A stretch of 64,000 bases of DNA from Acidimicrobiaceae bacterium (GTDB taxonomy: Bacteria > Actinomycetota > Acidimicrobiia > Acidimicrobiales > Aldehydirespiratoraceae), in assembly GCA_026706815.1 (NCBI GenBank), contig JAPOYA010000001.1, forward strand, positions 43,790 to 107,789. Reading direction: 5' to 3'. A program made the position numbers and the translations under genes. Shown piece by piece: positions 34,956 to 45,154 of this stretch. Under the pieces are notes generated by a model. The model ran no database searches, was not told the DNA's origin, and saw only the letters and a list, made by a program, of their open reading frames with translations. The number at the start of each line of letters is the position of its first letter. Position 1 is the stretch's first letter.

Positions 34956-37900
34956 ATGTATCTGAAGAACCTCACCTTGAAGGGATTCAAGTCGTTCGCA
35001 GACACGACTTCGATCGATCTCGAACCAGGGGTCACCGTAATCGTCGGCCCCAACGGCAGCGGCAAGTCGAATGTCGTGGACGCAATTGCCTGGGTGCTCG
35101 GATCACAGGCGCCGAATGCGCTGCGGTCCAGCAAGATGGACGACGTGATTTTTGCAGGGACCAGCAAGAAGCCCGCCCTCGGCAGAGCCGAAGTCTCTCT
35201 CACGATAGACAACCACTCGGGCACGCTCCCCATCGATTTCAACGAGGTGCGAATCAGCCGCATACTGTTTCGCAGCGGCGATTCCGAGTACGCGATCAAC
35301 GGAGTTCCCTGTCGCCTGATCGACATCGCCGAGTTGTTGAGCGACGGCGGCGTCGGACGGCAACAGCATGTGATCGTCTCGCAGGGACAGATCGATGCGG
35401 TCCTGACCTCACGCCCCCAGGATCGGCGAGCGATCATCGAAGAAGCCGCAGGCGTCTTGAAGTACCGCAAGCGCAAGGAACGCGCTGAACGCCGCCTTGA
35501 AACTTCGGACAGCGACCTCACCAGAGTGAAAGACATCATTCGCGAAGTCAGGCGCCAGTTGCGCCCGCTCGAGAAGCAGGCTGAAGCTGCCCGCCTCCAC
35601 GGTGATCTTGTCGAAGAACTGGCGGCTCAGCGGCTCCACTTGGCGGGCAGGCGGATCGCGGAGCTCCGCGACCAGCTGCAGGCCGTCGGCGAACAGCCGA
35701 TCCGCGCACTCGAACAGTCTGCAAGAACTCGGCTGGCTGATCTCGACGAGGACATCGCGGCTTGCGAGAGTGAGCTCTCGGACCGCTCCGAAGCCGACCT
35801 CGGCGACAAGCTCCGACGACTCGAATCCATGCGAGAACGCGCGAGGGGACTGGCGGCGCTCGTCGCTGAACGTCGGCGCGGCATCGACCGTGACCGGTCC
35901 GCGTTCACCGACCGGGGGGTAATCGCCAACCTCGAAGCGGAGGCCACGCGTCTGCGCCTCGCCCTCGCCGGAGCCGAAACCGAAGCCACGGCTCTGAGAA
36001 GCGACTCAGTAACCCTGGAAGCGAACGAGCAGCAACTGGCGAGCGACCGAGCGGCCCTCGAAGAACAGACAGCTCGAGCCGAATCGGGCCCCGGCAACCG
36101 GGCTGCTGAGGTCCGCGGAGAGCTTGCGGCCCTCCGCTCCGGTATAGAGACGGGAAGCGAAGAACGACAGCGGTCCCAGACACGACTGGGCTCCTTGGCC
36201 GAGCGGCAATCGACCCTCGACTCACGCTTGGCCCGGCAGCAGGCCGAACTCGAGACAGTCCAAACAGAGCACCAGCGGCTGGTTGCCGAACTGGACGCAG
36301 CCGAAGCGGCCCGACAGCGCGCCGAGGCAACTCTCGACGCCGAGATCGCGGATCACGCAGAAGCCGATGCAGCCCGGCAACGGTGGCTGGCTCGAGCCGA
36401 AGCGCTCACGCTTGCGCTGCACGAAGCTCGCTCGGCGGCCGGAGCCGACAGAGTCGCGCACGTCAAAGGCGTCCTGGGCACCCTGCTCGATCTGGTTGCC
36501 ATCGATGAGGGATTCGAGGCTGCGTTCGAGTCTGCAGTCGGCTCCGGGTTGAACGCGATCATCGCGCGCGACCCAGATGCGGCTCGTGACGCTTTCGAGG
36601 CCCTGCGTGCCAGCGGGTCGTCGGGAGCGGTATTGGCACTGGGAGCGCTGCCCAAGCGCGGTTCCGATAGAGCCCGCGGTTCCGATAGAGCCGCTGAAGG
36701 CTCAAGACTGCGCAACTGGTTGTCCTCGGACTCCCAAGAGTCCAAGAACCTGCTCCGAGAGCGGGTACGAGGCACCGAGAAGGGAGTCGATGCGCTGCTG
36801 GACGTGCTGATCGGCGACGTCGAGACAGTCGACGGCGATTGGCAGGCCGCGGTGGATCGAGCGTTGGGCGACCCGATGCGCTCCTTCGTGACCTCCACCG
36901 GAGAGTTCATCGGGCCAGACGGCTGGCGTGTTGGGAACAGCGGCTCGACTGCGACCGCCGCAGCGCTCGCCGAAGCAAGCGAACAGGTCGTTGTGGCGGG
37001 AGTCGATTGCCAGAAAATCTCCGATCGGGTCGCCGCGGCCCGCTTGCAACTCGCCGAGTGCGCCGATGTCGCAGCGAATGTCTCAGAGCGCCTCGCTCAG
37101 GCCGAGTCCGAACTTGAGGCTGCGGCGAAAGAATGTCGACAGCTTGAAGCTGACAGCCGTGATTGCGCCACCGAATCCGACGCGCTGAGGACCGGTCTCG
37201 ATGAACTGGTGGCACGCCTCGCCGGCGAACAGGACAGGTTGGAAGATCTAGAAAGCTCCCACCAGGTGTTGGAGGCTCAGGAATCCGAGCAACGAGAAGA
37301 GGCTCTGCGGATTGCCGTCGCAAGAGCGCAGATCGACCAGCGAGCACGAGAGGTCGCCGCGTCGCGCGCCGATGTAGACGTGCGAGCCGCGGCCATCAAC
37401 GAACGAGAGAACGGGTTGCGGACCCGCATAGCGGAGATCGAAGCCAGACTCGAACGCGATGTCTCGGAGCGATCCACCGCTGGTCGACAGAGAGAATTGC
37501 TGGACCGCCGCGCAACCGTGCTCGACAAGTTGACGGTGGCGATCGACTCACGGTCGACGACAATCGAATCCCGGCTCAGCGAGGCGCGCGAGGCCCATGA
37601 ACAGCAGTCCGAGACCTCCCGTCAGATCGTGCGTCAGCTCACCGATCTCCGCAGCGAGCGGGCAGCACTCAACCAACAGTTCGAGAATCTTCGGGAACGG
37701 GCCGCCAGTGCGGCAATCGAGCGGGCCGAGCTTCGGGCCAAACTCCAAACCGTGGTTGAGAGCGTCCGCGCCGAGCACAAGGTTGGTCCCGATGTCGCCG
37801 TGTCGGCGCCGTGCCCTCCGCTGCCCGAGGGGATCGACCCGCCGCGCCGGATAGAGCAGTTGCAGAACGAGCTCGAGATCATGGGTCCGATCAACCCACT

Positions 37901-38498
37901 GGCTTTGGAGGAATGCCGGGCGTTGCAGGAGCGCCACGAGTTTCTGCAAGCTCAACTCGCCGACATCGCCTCCACGCGGCGTGAATTGACGAAGGTCATC
38001 GCCTCGATCGACGACGATATTGTGACGATCTTCGCTAACGCCTTCGCCGATGTCTCGCTCAATTTCGAGAAGCTGTTCGAGACTCTCTTCCCAGGTGGGA
38101 GTGGATCGATAAGGCTGAGCACCCCCGACGATCTGCTCAATACAGGAATCGACGTCTCGGCCAAGCCTGGCGGCAAGAACGTTCGCAAGCTGTCGTTGTT
38201 GTCGGGTGGTGAGCGGACCCTGACGGCATTGGCGTTCCTCTTCGCGGTGTTCATGAGCCGTCCTTCGCCGTTCTACGTCCTGGACGAAGTCGAGGTCGCC
38301 CTCGACGACGTCAACCTGCATCGCTTCTTGAATCTGGTCGACGAGTTCCGCGCCGACGCGCAGTTGGTCCTTGTCAGCCATCAGAAACGCACGATGGAAA
38401 TCGCGGACTGCCTCTACGGTATCTCGATGAAACCCGGCGCTTCCAGCACTGTCATCAGCGAGAAAGCCACCGCCGCCACCACCATTGACGTCGCTTGA
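34956..38498 (+). CDS. smc: Chromosome segregation protein SMC
   Basis: 1180 residues. ATPase of the condensin-like SMC-ScpAB complex. Walker A VIVGPNGSGKSNVVDAIAWVLG near 30, Q-loop VSQGQIDAVL, two long coiled coils (about 165-500 and 670-1000), a hinge (VKGVLGTLLDLVAIDEGFEAAFESAVGSGLNAIIA to AVDRALGDPMRSFVTSTGEFIGPDGWRVG), and the C-terminal signature KLSLLSGGERTLTALAFLFAVFMSRPSPFYVLDEVEVALDD. ATG 34956 starts MYLKNLTLKGFKSF; TACATT lies 8 bp upstream, a leaderless arrangement. The hinge holds a repeated RGSDRA. Confidence 0.96.
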   Translation: MYLKNLTLKGFKSFADTTSIDLEPGVTVIVGPNGSGKSNVVDAIAWVLGSQAPNALRSSKMDDVIFAGTSKKPALGRAEVSLTIDNHSGTLPIDFNEVRISRILFRSGDSEYAINGVPCRLIDIAELLSDGGVGRQQHVIVSQGQIDAVLTSRPQDRRAIIEEAAGVLKYRKRKERAERRLETSDSDLTRVKDIIREVRRQLRPLEKQAEAARLHGDLVEELAAQRLHLAGRRIAELRDQLQAVGEQPIRALEQSARTRLADLDEDIAACESELSDRSEADLGDKLRRLESMRERARGLAALVAERRRGIDRDRSAFTDRGVIANLEAEATRLRLALAGAETEATALRSDSVTLEANEQQLASDRAALEEQTARAESGPGNRAAEVRGELAALRSGIETGSEERQRSQTRLGSLAERQSTLDSRLARQQAELETVQTEHQRLVAELDAAEAARQRAEATLDAEIADHAEADAARQRWLARAEALTLALHEARSAAGADRVAHVKGVLGTLLDLVAIDEGFEAAFESAVGSGLNAIIARDPDAARDAFEALRASGSSGAVLALGALPKRGSDRARGSDRAAEGSRLRNWLSSDSQESKNLLRERVRGTEKGVDALLDVLIGDVETVDGDWQAAVDRALGDPMRSFVTSTGEFIGPDGWRVGNSGSTATAAALAEASEQVVVAGVDCQKISDRVAAARLQLAECADVAANVSERLAQAESELEAAAKECRQLEADSRDCATESDALRTGLDELVARLAGEQDRLEDLESSHQVLEAQESEQREEALRIAVARAQIDQRAREVAASRADVDVRAAAINERENGLRTRIAEIEARLERDVSERSTAGRQRELLDRRATVLDKLTVAIDSRSTTIESRLSEAREAHEQQSETSRQIVRQLTDLRSERAALNQQFENLRERAASAAIERAELRAKLQTVVESVRAEHKVGPDVAVSAPCPPLPEGIDPPRRIEQLQNELEIMGPINPLALEECRALQERHEFLQAQLADIASTRRELTKVIASIDDDIVTIFANAFADVSLNFEKLFETLFPGGSGSIRLSTPDDLLNTGIDVSAKPGGKNVRKLSLLSGGERTLTALAFLFAVFMSRPSPFYVLDEVEVALDDVNLHRFLNLVDEFRADAQLVLVSHQKRTMEIADCLYGISMKPGASSTVISEKATAATTIDVA
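36657..36692. repeat. 18-bp in-frame tandem duplication in the smc hinge
   Basis: gcggttccgatagagccc-type unit occurs twice with exact 18-bp period, encoding RGSDRA twice. It lies in a linker between the two halves of the hinge, where an insertion should be tolerated. Confidence 0.85.
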
Positions 38499-38526
38499 TC
38501 ATTCTGAGAATGCAAGGCCGTGAGGT

Positions 38527-38859
38527 TTGGCAGATGAGATAATGTTGCGTATTGGACTCATCTACGAATTAGCGTTTGTGGCCATATCGGGCGTTGTGAT
38601 CGGAGTAGTTTTCCGCCGGTTTTTCCCAGAAGTGAAACCGCTTACGCTGACCAACCTTCGGCCCCATCTGATTCCGATTGGATGTGGTTGTGTTATTGCT
38701 GCCCTGTTGTTGATGATCCAGCTGTTGTCCGGATTGTGGAAGCCGATTGAGTATGCGCTCATGCCAGTCCCGATGATCGCGATAATCATCGCGATCAAAA
38801 AAAGGGAGGCAATACGCCGCGCTTTGAACAGCGGGCGAGATGACTGGCTAGATGACTGA
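38527..38859 (+). CDS. Small membrane protein, unknown function
   Basis: 105-110 residues; family not recognised. Three hydrophobic stretches: LIYELAFVAISGVVIGVVF, HLIPIGCGCVIAALLLMIQLL and IEYALMPVPMIAIIIAI, then a basic/acidic tail KKREAIRRALNSGRDDWLDD. Start is TTG 38527 or ATG 38542; neither has a well-spaced RBS. Its first 150 bp are more AT-rich than the neighbours. The stop overlaps the end of the convergent phosphotransferase gene by 12 bp. Confidence 0.6.
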   Translation: MADEIMLRIGLIYELAFVAISGVVIGVVFRRFFPEVKPLTLTNLRPHLIPIGCGCVIAALLLMIQLLSGLWKPIEYALMPVPMIAIIIAIKKREAIRRALNSGRDDWLDD

Positions 38860-40041
38860 CGGTGTCGGGTTGTCGATGTCGAGCAGGTCGGCGAGCGCCT
38901 GAGTGACCATGTTGTGAATCGCTGGGTTCATCTCCGGGGGAAGCAGACCTCCGTTGGTCATGCGGTCGCCGAGTCCGATGAAGATCGCACAGAAACGCAT
39001 CGCACCGAAGACCTCCCAGTAACGCGGCGCGCGAACCTTGCGTCCGGAGGCCTGCTCGTAGAGATCGATCATCTCGGACCGGGTGGGGAAACCCTCCATG
39101 CGTGCAGCCCCCAGGTCGTCGAAGGACATCCGGTCGAACATCAGCCACCAGCCGACGTCGGCCTCGGTGGGCAACAGCGCGCAAGCCTCCCAGTCAAGAA
39201 CCGCCGCGGGGCGGTAGTCCTGCCACAAGATGTTCCCCAGCCGACTGTCGCCCCAGGACAGACCGACGCGGTCATCTTGGGGATCGTTGGCGATGAGCCA
39301 GTCAAACGCCGCGGAGAGCACCGGATGATCCCGACCGGCCAGTTCACGGGCAGTGGACGCCCGGTAGAGATCCAGCTGCGCTCGCGTGCCGGGTTGCCCT
39401 GTGCCGCTCGTGTCGAGCCATTCCAGCCCGGCCGCCCGCCAGTCGATCGAGTGGATCTCCGCCATTGCCTGCAAACCCGTGGTGACCATTCGATGGCGCT
39501 CAGCGGGCGTTGCCTCATCGACCAGGAATCCCTCCTCGGAGTAGCGGGGCCGGTCGGAGGGCACTCGACCCTCGGTGAACCCCATCACAAAAAAGGGTTG
39601 ACCGATGATCGCCGGGTCCGACTCATAGCCGAGCAGTTCGGGCACCGGAGCGCTGCAGTTGCGTCTGACCGCCTCCATGGCTCGGTACTGAACCTCGACC
39701 GAAACGCCGCAGTGGTCGCTCTGGGCTGGGAACAACGCGCCCGCGGCAGGTTCGATCCGGGCGACGAAGCGGTCCGAGCATTCCGTTCCCTCCTCGGTCC
39801 AGGAGGCGTCGAAGAACACTGTCTCGTTGGAGAATCCCGTCGAAACCGGGATGTCGATGTTGGCAACCGAAGCACCGACCCGGTTCGGGTGCCTGCGGGC
39901 GATCCATTGCTCGAAAGCGGGTCCGTAATGGCTGCGATCCGTGTGGAATTTCGGAGCGCTGCCCAGGTCCGGCGGAACCTCGTTTCGACGGTCGCTGGAG
40001 GCGTCTGGATAGGAGGATTCGCGTTGGATACGTTCGCTCAT
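38848..40041 (-). CDS. APH-family phosphotransferase
   Basis: 397 residues of the aminoglycoside phosphotransferase/choline kinase-like fold. ATP-site PFFVMGFTEGRVPSDRPR, catalytic loop LSWGDSRLGNILW (the usual HGD is WGD) and metal motif AVLDWEACALL are present. Relatives in acidimicrobia and mycobacteria are often annotated as acyl-CoA-associated phosphotransferases; a resistance role is not implied. ATG 40041 starts MSERIQRESSYPD; the 776-aa track ORF extends into antisense of the next gene and is not used. Divergent from the dehydrogenase operon. Confidence 0.85.
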   Translation of the reverse strand: MSERIQRESSYPDASSDRRNEVPPDLGSAPKFHTDRSHYGPAFEQWIARRHPNRVGASVANIDIPVSTGFSNETVFFDASWTEEGTECSDRFVARIEPAAGALFPAQSDHCGVSVEVQYRAMEAVRRNCSAPVPELLGYESDPAIIGQPFFVMGFTEGRVPSDRPRYSEEGFLVDEATPAERHRMVTTGLQAMAEIHSIDWRAAGLEWLDTSGTGQPGTRAQLDLYRASTARELAGRDHPVLSAAFDWLIANDPQDDRVGLSWGDSRLGNILWQDYRPAAVLDWEACALLPTEADVGWWLMFDRMSFDDLGAARMEGFPTRSEMIDLYEQASGRKVRAPRYWEVFGAMRFCAIFIGLGDRMTNGGLLPPEMNPAIHNMVTQALADLLDIDNPTPSVI

Positions 40042-40092
40042 TTTTTCGACATTACGACACGCACTTGCGCGCTTCGAATTCGCTAGTCTCTG

Positions 40093-42561
40093 GTGCCGAT
40101 GGCTCGTTCGCTGCCTTTGGGTCCGGCGCTCCCGGATCGAGCTGAAGTCGTTGTAATCGGCGGGGGCATCGTCGGTTGCTCGATTGCCTACCATCTGACA
40201 CGTCGCGACGTCAGCGATGTGGTGCTGCTGGAGCAGGGCACCCTCACCTGCGGGACCACCTGGCATGCCGCGGGCTTGGTGTCGCAGCTCAAATCGACGC
40301 ATTCGTTGACCAAACTGGCGACCTACTCTGCCCGCTTGTTCGAAGAACTGGAAGATGAAACCGGTCAAGCGACCGGATACCGCACCCCGGGATCGATATC
40401 GGTCGCCGACAACGATCAACGCTGGGAGGAGATCACGCGCGGCGCGACGATGGCAGAAGGAGTCGGCGTCGAGACCCGGGTGATCGACCTCGACGAGGCG
40501 AGTGAACTGTGGCCGCTGATGCGCACCGATGATCTCGTCGGGGCGCTGTACATCCCCCGCGACGGGCAGACCTCGCCGGTGGACACCACAATGGCCCTGG
40601 CCAAAGGGGCCAAATCCCGCGGCGCCGAGATCATCGAAGGCGTTTCGGCAACGGACCTGAAAGTCGCCAACGGCAGAGTCACCGGCGTGGTCACCGAGCA
40701 GGGTGAGATCGAGACCGAGACGGTCGTGCTCGCAACCGGCATGTGGACCCGTCACCTCGCCGCCCAGATCGGGGTCAACGTCCCGCTTCAGGCATGCGAG
40801 CACTTCTACATCGTCACCGAACCCCTCGATGGAATGGAGATCGGCACCCCGACACTGCGCGACCCCGGCAACTACACCTACTTCAAAGAGGAGACGGGCA
40901 AGCTCATGGCCGGGTTCTTCGAGCCCCGCGGCAAGGTCTGGCGCACTGATCAGATCCCACGCGACTTTTCCTTCGGAACCCTCGACGAGGACTGGGAGCA
41001 TCTGGGGCCGATCTTTGAACGCGCCATTCATCGCGTTCCGGCGTTGGGCGAATGCGGACTGCAGCTCTTCTTCAACGGCCCTGAGGCATTCACCCCCGAC
41101 GGCGTGTACTACATGGGAGAAGCGCCGGAGGTGGACGGCTGTTTCGTTGCCGCAGGCTTCAACTCCGTCGGGATCCAATCAGCGGGCGGCGTCGGGTGGG
41201 CGTTGGCCGACTGGATAGCAGATCGGCGCGCTCCAATGGATCTCAATTCTGTCGACATTCGCCGGGCGCTGCCGTTCCAGGCAGATACCGACTACCTCCA
41301 GGACAGGATTTCAGAGAGCCTCGGCCTGCTCTACGCCATGCACTGGCCGTTCCGGCAGTATGAGAGCGCCCGCGGCATACGCCTGTCACCGCTGCATGAC
41401 AAGATAGCGGCTGCCGGAGCGGTGTTCGGCGAAACCGCAGGCTGGGAACGGCCCAACTGGTATGCCCGCAACGGCCAGGCCCGCGAATACGAGTACTCCT
41501 ACGGCAAGCAGAACTGGCACAACAACATGGTCACCGAATGCCTCGGAGTGCGGGAGACAGTCGGCCTTTTCGACCAGACGTCGTTCGCGAAGTTCACAGT
41601 CAGTGGACCGGATGCGCTGGCCGTGCTCAACACCCTCAGCGTCGCCGATATAGATGCACCGATCGGCAAGGCGGTCTACACGCAGTGGTGCAACCAGGCG
41701 GGAGGAATCGAAGCAGACCTGACCGTGAACCGCTTGGGCGACGACGAGTTCTTCGTTGTCACCGCCGCGGCGTCGGAGGGCCGAGACTGGGCTTGGCTGC
41801 GGCGCGCCTGTCGAGACAAGCAGGTGACGCTGGCGAATGTCACCCATGAGCAGGCGATGATCGGCCTGATGGGGCCCAGCAGCCGAGCCGTGCTGTCACA
41901 ACTGACCGACACGGACCTGTCGAACGCCGGATTCGAGTTCGGCACTGGTCGCACCATCAATCTCGCAGGGTTCGACGTGTTCGCCCTGCGGATGAGTTAC
42001 GTGGGGGACCTGGGCTGGGAGTTGTACGCGGCCAACGCCGACGCAGGAGGCGTCTACGACGCGCTGGTCGAGGAGGGCGAGTCCCACGGCCTCGTGCATG
42101 CCGGCTACCACGCAATGAACTCGCTCCGCTTGGAGGCCGGCATGCGGCACTGGGGCCATGACGTCACCGACGAGGACACCCCTCTGGAAGCTGGGCTCGG
42201 GTTCACGGTCGCATGGGACAAACCCGTCGCCTTCAACGGACGGAGCGCACTTGAGGCGCAGCGCGGACAACCCCGCACAAAACGGCTCATCCAGCTGCGC
42301 ATCGAAGACCCGGACCTGTTGACCTACCACGACGAGCCCCTGTATCGCGATGGAGTGGTCGTGGGCAGAATATCGTCGTCGATGTGGAGCGCCACCCAGA
42401 ACCGCTGCTGCGCCATGGGCTATGTCGCCCATCATGAAGCGGTGACGAAAGAATGGCTCGACAGCGGCTCATGGGAGACCAACATCGCCTCGCGGCGCGT
42501 GCCGCTCAGCACGTCGATCCGCAGTTGGTTCGACCCCGCCAACCAACGACCGAAGCAGTAA
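40093..42561 (+). CDS. FAD-dependent demethylating dehydrogenase with GcvT domain (DMGDH/SARDH-like), copy 1
   Basis: 820-822 residues. N-terminal FAD-binding oxidase domain ([33 protein letters not shown], then [12 protein letters not shown], where the His of WHAAG matches the residue that covalently holds FAD in dimethylglycine dehydrogenase) and a C-terminal folate-binding GcvT/aminomethyltransferase domain ([73 protein letters not shown]). Such enzymes oxidise N-methyl groups and pass formaldehyde to tetrahydrofolate. Start GTG 40093 or ATG 40099. First of two paralogues followed by an MttB-type gene. Confidence 0.9.
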   Translation: MPMARSLPLGPALPDRAEVVVIGGGIVGCSIAYHLTRRDVSDVVLLEQGTLTCGTTWHAAGLVSQLKSTHSLTKLATYSARLFEELEDETGQATGYRTPGSISVADNDQRWEEITRGATMAEGVGVETRVIDLDEASELWPLMRTDDLVGALYIPRDGQTSPVDTTMALAKGAKSRGAEIIEGVSATDLKVANGRVTGVVTEQGEIETETVVLATGMWTRHLAAQIGVNVPLQACEHFYIVTEPLDGMEIGTPTLRDPGNYTYFKEETGKLMAGFFEPRGKVWRTDQIPRDFSFGTLDEDWEHLGPIFERAIHRVPALGECGLQLFFNGPEAFTPDGVYYMGEAPEVDGCFVAAGFNSVGIQSAGGVGWALADWIADRRAPMDLNSVDIRRALPFQADTDYLQDRISESLGLLYAMHWPFRQYESARGIRLSPLHDKIAAAGAVFGETAGWERPNWYARNGQAREYEYSYGKQNWHNNMVTECLGVRETVGLFDQTSFAKFTVSGPDALAVLNTLSVADIDAPIGKAVYTQWCNQAGGIEADLTVNRLGDDEFFVVTAAASEGRDWAWLRRACRDKQVTLANVTHEQAMIGLMGPSSRAVLSQLTDTDLSNAGFEFGTGRTINLAGFDVFALRMSYVGDLGWELYAANADAGGVYDALVEEGESHGLVHAGYHAMNSLRLEAGMRHWGHDVTDEDTPLEAGLGFTVAWDKPVAFNGRSALEAQRGQPRTKRLIQLRIEDPDLLTYHDEPLYRDGVVVGRISSSMWSATQNRCCAMGYVAHHEAVTKEWLDSGSWETNIASRRVPLSTSIRSWFDPANQRPKQ

Positions 42562-42589
42562 GTCCACTCAGCAGACCAAGGAGACGTCA

Positions 42590-42634
42590 GTGAACCAGAG
42601 AGGCGCAGTGAACCAGAGAGGCGCAGTGAACCAA
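42590..42634. repeat. 18-bp tandem repeat before the second dehydrogenase
   Basis: gtgaaccagagaggcgca is present twice perfectly and a third time in part (gtgaaccaa), ending 11 bp before the ATG. Each copy joins a GTG to a purine run, another apparent duplication of a start region. Confidence 0.9.
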
Positions 42635-42645
42635 GGAAATAGGCG

Positions 42646-45069
42646 ATGAATCAAGAGGTGCGCTGCGTCATTGTCGGGGGCGGGGCCATGGGCGTGGGAC
42701 TGCTCTACCATCTGGCCCACGAGGGCTGGACCGACACGGTCCTCGTCGAGAAAGGCGAGCTGACCTCGGGATCCACCTGGCACGCGGCGGGGCTGATCCC
42801 CAACTTCATCGGCGATCTGAACATGGCGAAAGTGCATCAGGACGCCATCGCCCTCTATCCCGACATCGAACAGGAGACCGGCCTCTCAGCGGGCTGGCAC
42901 GGATGCGGGGCGGTGAGGCTGGCGCGCACCGACGATGAGGTCGACTGGCACCGCTACGTACACGCCATGCTCAACCAGATCGGCGTGGAGTCCCACATCG
43001 TCGGGCCTGCCGAGGTGCAACGACTCAACCCGCTGCTCGAAGACCTCTCCGACGTGAAGACGGGGTTCTACACTCCCCACGACGGATGGACCGATCCCAC
43101 GGGCTGCACCAACGCAATGGCCAAAGGCGCCCGCCAACTCGGCTGCGAGATCCAGCGCCACAACCGGGTTGTCGACATGGCTCGACTTGCCGACGGACGC
43201 TGGCAGGTCGTCACCGAGAAAGGCGTCATCACCTGCGAGCACGTGGTCAACGCGGCGGGCCACTACGCCCCTCAGTTGGGCGCGATGATCGGCCTTGACG
43301 TGCCGATCGTCTCGGTCATCCACCAGTACGTCGTCACAGAGCCGCTCGAGTCAATGAAGAACCTCGACTTCGAGCCGCCGGTTACGCGCGATCCCCGCTC
43401 TAGCTGCTACTACCGCCGCGAGATCGACGGGCTGCTGATCGGACCCTACGAGATGTCCAACGCCCAGATCTACGGCGTCGACGGGATCGACTGGGGGCTC
43501 GACTTCTATCTCACCCCGCCCGACGTCGACAACATCGCTGAATGCCTCGAACTGGCCATGCTGCGCATCCCCTCGTGGTCCGAAGCGGGAATCAAGAAGA
43601 TCGTGTCGGGTCCGATCACCCACACCCCCGACTCGGGCTATCTCATGGGACCGGCGCCGGGATTTCGCAACTACTGGCACTGCAACGGCGCCTCGATCGG
43701 AATCACCCAGGGCCCCGGAGCGGGCAAATATCTGGCTCAGTGGATCGTGTACGGCCAGACTGAGATCAATGTCAGGGGAATGGACCCGCGCCGTTTCGGA
43801 GACCACACCGGCCCCAAATCGGTGTTCGCCATCGAGAAGGCGATCGACGAATACCACGAGATGTACCAGGTCCGCCTGCCCGGAGAGCAACGACCGGTGG
43901 CGCGAGGCCAGAAAGTCAACCCGATCTACGGCCGCCTCGACGCTCTGGGAGCGCAATGGCAGGAGGTGTACGGCTGGGAGCGTCCGCAGTACTTCGGGGA
44001 ACCCGAGCAGCACTCGTTCCGACGCTCCAATGCGTTCGACTTCGTCGCCGAGGAGGTTCGGGGCACTCGCCAACAGGTCGGTATCGCCGACCTCACGGCA
44101 TTCGCCAAGTTCGAAGTCGCGGGAGTCGATGCGGCAGCGCTGCTAGATCGACTGTCCGCCAACAAGATCCCGACTCGAGACGGCGGGATCCGCCTAGTCC
44201 ACATGCTGACCCCGCTCGGAGGCATCGAATGCGAGATGACGATCACCCGCTTCGCCGCCGACCGCTTCTATCTCAATTCAGCGGTGATGGGCACCACCCA
44301 CGACTTGGACTGGCTCAATGGCCACATCGAACCGGGCGAGGATGTGACCGTCACCGACGTCACCGACTCCCTCGGCCTGTTGGCCGTCACCGGGCCACGC
44401 GCCAGAGAAGTGCTGGCGCCTCTGACCGACGCCGACCTCGGCAACGATTCGTTCCGCTGGTTGACTGCTCAGGAGATCGAAGTGGCGGGAGTCGCCTGCA
44501 AAGCACTGCGGGTGTCTTATGTCGGCGAGCTCGGCTGGGAACTGCACTGCCCGCTCGCTGAGACGGACGTGCTCTACGATGCGCTCGTGGCCGCCGGAGA
44601 ACCCCACGGAATGGTCCACTTCGGCGCATATGCGATGAACGTCATGCGCATCGAGAAGGGTTACAAGGCATGGGGTAGCGAACTCACAACCGAGATCACT
44701 CCGATCGAGGCCCGCCTCGAGCGCTTCGTCGACTTCACCGGTGATTTCATCGGCAAGGACGCTGCCGTGGCCCGGCGAGACCAGACCGAACCGCTGTCGA
44801 TGGTGCTCGTCTATTGCGAAGTCGACGCCACCGACAACGACGTTCGGGGCAACGAAGGGGCCTACGATCAACACGGCCGGGTCATGGGGATCGCCACCAG
44901 CGGCACTTGGGGGCACACGGTCGGCAAGAGTCTGGCCTTCGTGTACGTCGACCCGGCCTACGAAGCACCCGGTTCGACCTTCGAGCTGGAACTCCTCGGC
45001 GAGATGAGAACCGCGACCGTGCTGCCTGAGCCTGCCTACGACCCGACCAACTCGGTGCTGCGCGTCTAG
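42646..45069 (+). CDS. FAD-dependent demethylating dehydrogenase with GcvT domain, copy 2
   Basis: 807 residues with the same two-domain layout as the upstream gene but diverged: VRCVIVGGGAMGVGLLYHLAHEGWTDTVLVEKGELTSGSTWHAAGLIPN for FAD, then GTRQQVGIADLTAFAKFEVAGVDAAALLDRL, LLAVTGPRAREVL, VSYVGELGWELHCPL and FGAYAMNVMRIEKGYKAWGSELTTEITPIEA for the folate domain. Probably acts on another demethylation step (dimethylglycine versus sarcosine, for example). RBS aaggaaataggcg precedes ATG 42646. Confidence 0.9.
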   Translation: MNQEVRCVIVGGGAMGVGLLYHLAHEGWTDTVLVEKGELTSGSTWHAAGLIPNFIGDLNMAKVHQDAIALYPDIEQETGLSAGWHGCGAVRLARTDDEVDWHRYVHAMLNQIGVESHIVGPAEVQRLNPLLEDLSDVKTGFYTPHDGWTDPTGCTNAMAKGARQLGCEIQRHNRVVDMARLADGRWQVVTEKGVITCEHVVNAAGHYAPQLGAMIGLDVPIVSVIHQYVVTEPLESMKNLDFEPPVTRDPRSSCYYRREIDGLLIGPYEMSNAQIYGVDGIDWGLDFYLTPPDVDNIAECLELAMLRIPSWSEAGIKKIVSGPITHTPDSGYLMGPAPGFRNYWHCNGASIGITQGPGAGKYLAQWIVYGQTEINVRGMDPRRFGDHTGPKSVFAIEKAIDEYHEMYQVRLPGEQRPVARGQKVNPIYGRLDALGAQWQEVYGWERPQYFGEPEQHSFRRSNAFDFVAEEVRGTRQQVGIADLTAFAKFEVAGVDAAALLDRLSANKIPTRDGGIRLVHMLTPLGGIECEMTITRFAADRFYLNSAVMGTTHDLDWLNGHIEPGEDVTVTDVTDSLGLLAVTGPRAREVLAPLTDADLGNDSFRWLTAQEIEVAGVACKALRVSYVGELGWELHCPLAETDVLYDALVAAGEPHGMVHFGAYAMNVMRIEKGYKAWGSELTTEITPIEARLERFVDFTGDFIGKDAAVARRDQTEPLSMVLVYCEVDATDNDVRGNEGAYDQHGRVMGIATSGTWGHTVGKSLAFVYVDPAYEAPGSTFELELLGEMRTATVLPEPAYDPTNSVLRV

Positions 45070-45139
45070 CTGCGCCTAGCCGCCCGTGATGCGTTACTGT
45101 TTCTCAATCACACTGTTTCGCAGCCGCACGGGAGGAACT

Positions 45140-45154
45140 GTGACCGTACCGTGA
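45140..45154 (+). other. Possible four-codon leader ORF coupled to mttB-like gene
   Basis: GGAGG (45131) then GTG ACC GTA CCG TGA (MTVP-stop). Its TGA overlaps the GTG 45151 start of the methyltransferase gene as GTGA, so a ribosome ending this mini-ORF could restart on the main gene, which lacks its own well-spaced Shine-Dalgarno. Confidence 0.35.

Noticed and set aside
40042-41178. N-terminal extension of the phosphotransferase ORF to 776 aa
   Set aside because: The extra residues are antisense to the first dehydrogenase; the APH family begins near ATG 40041.
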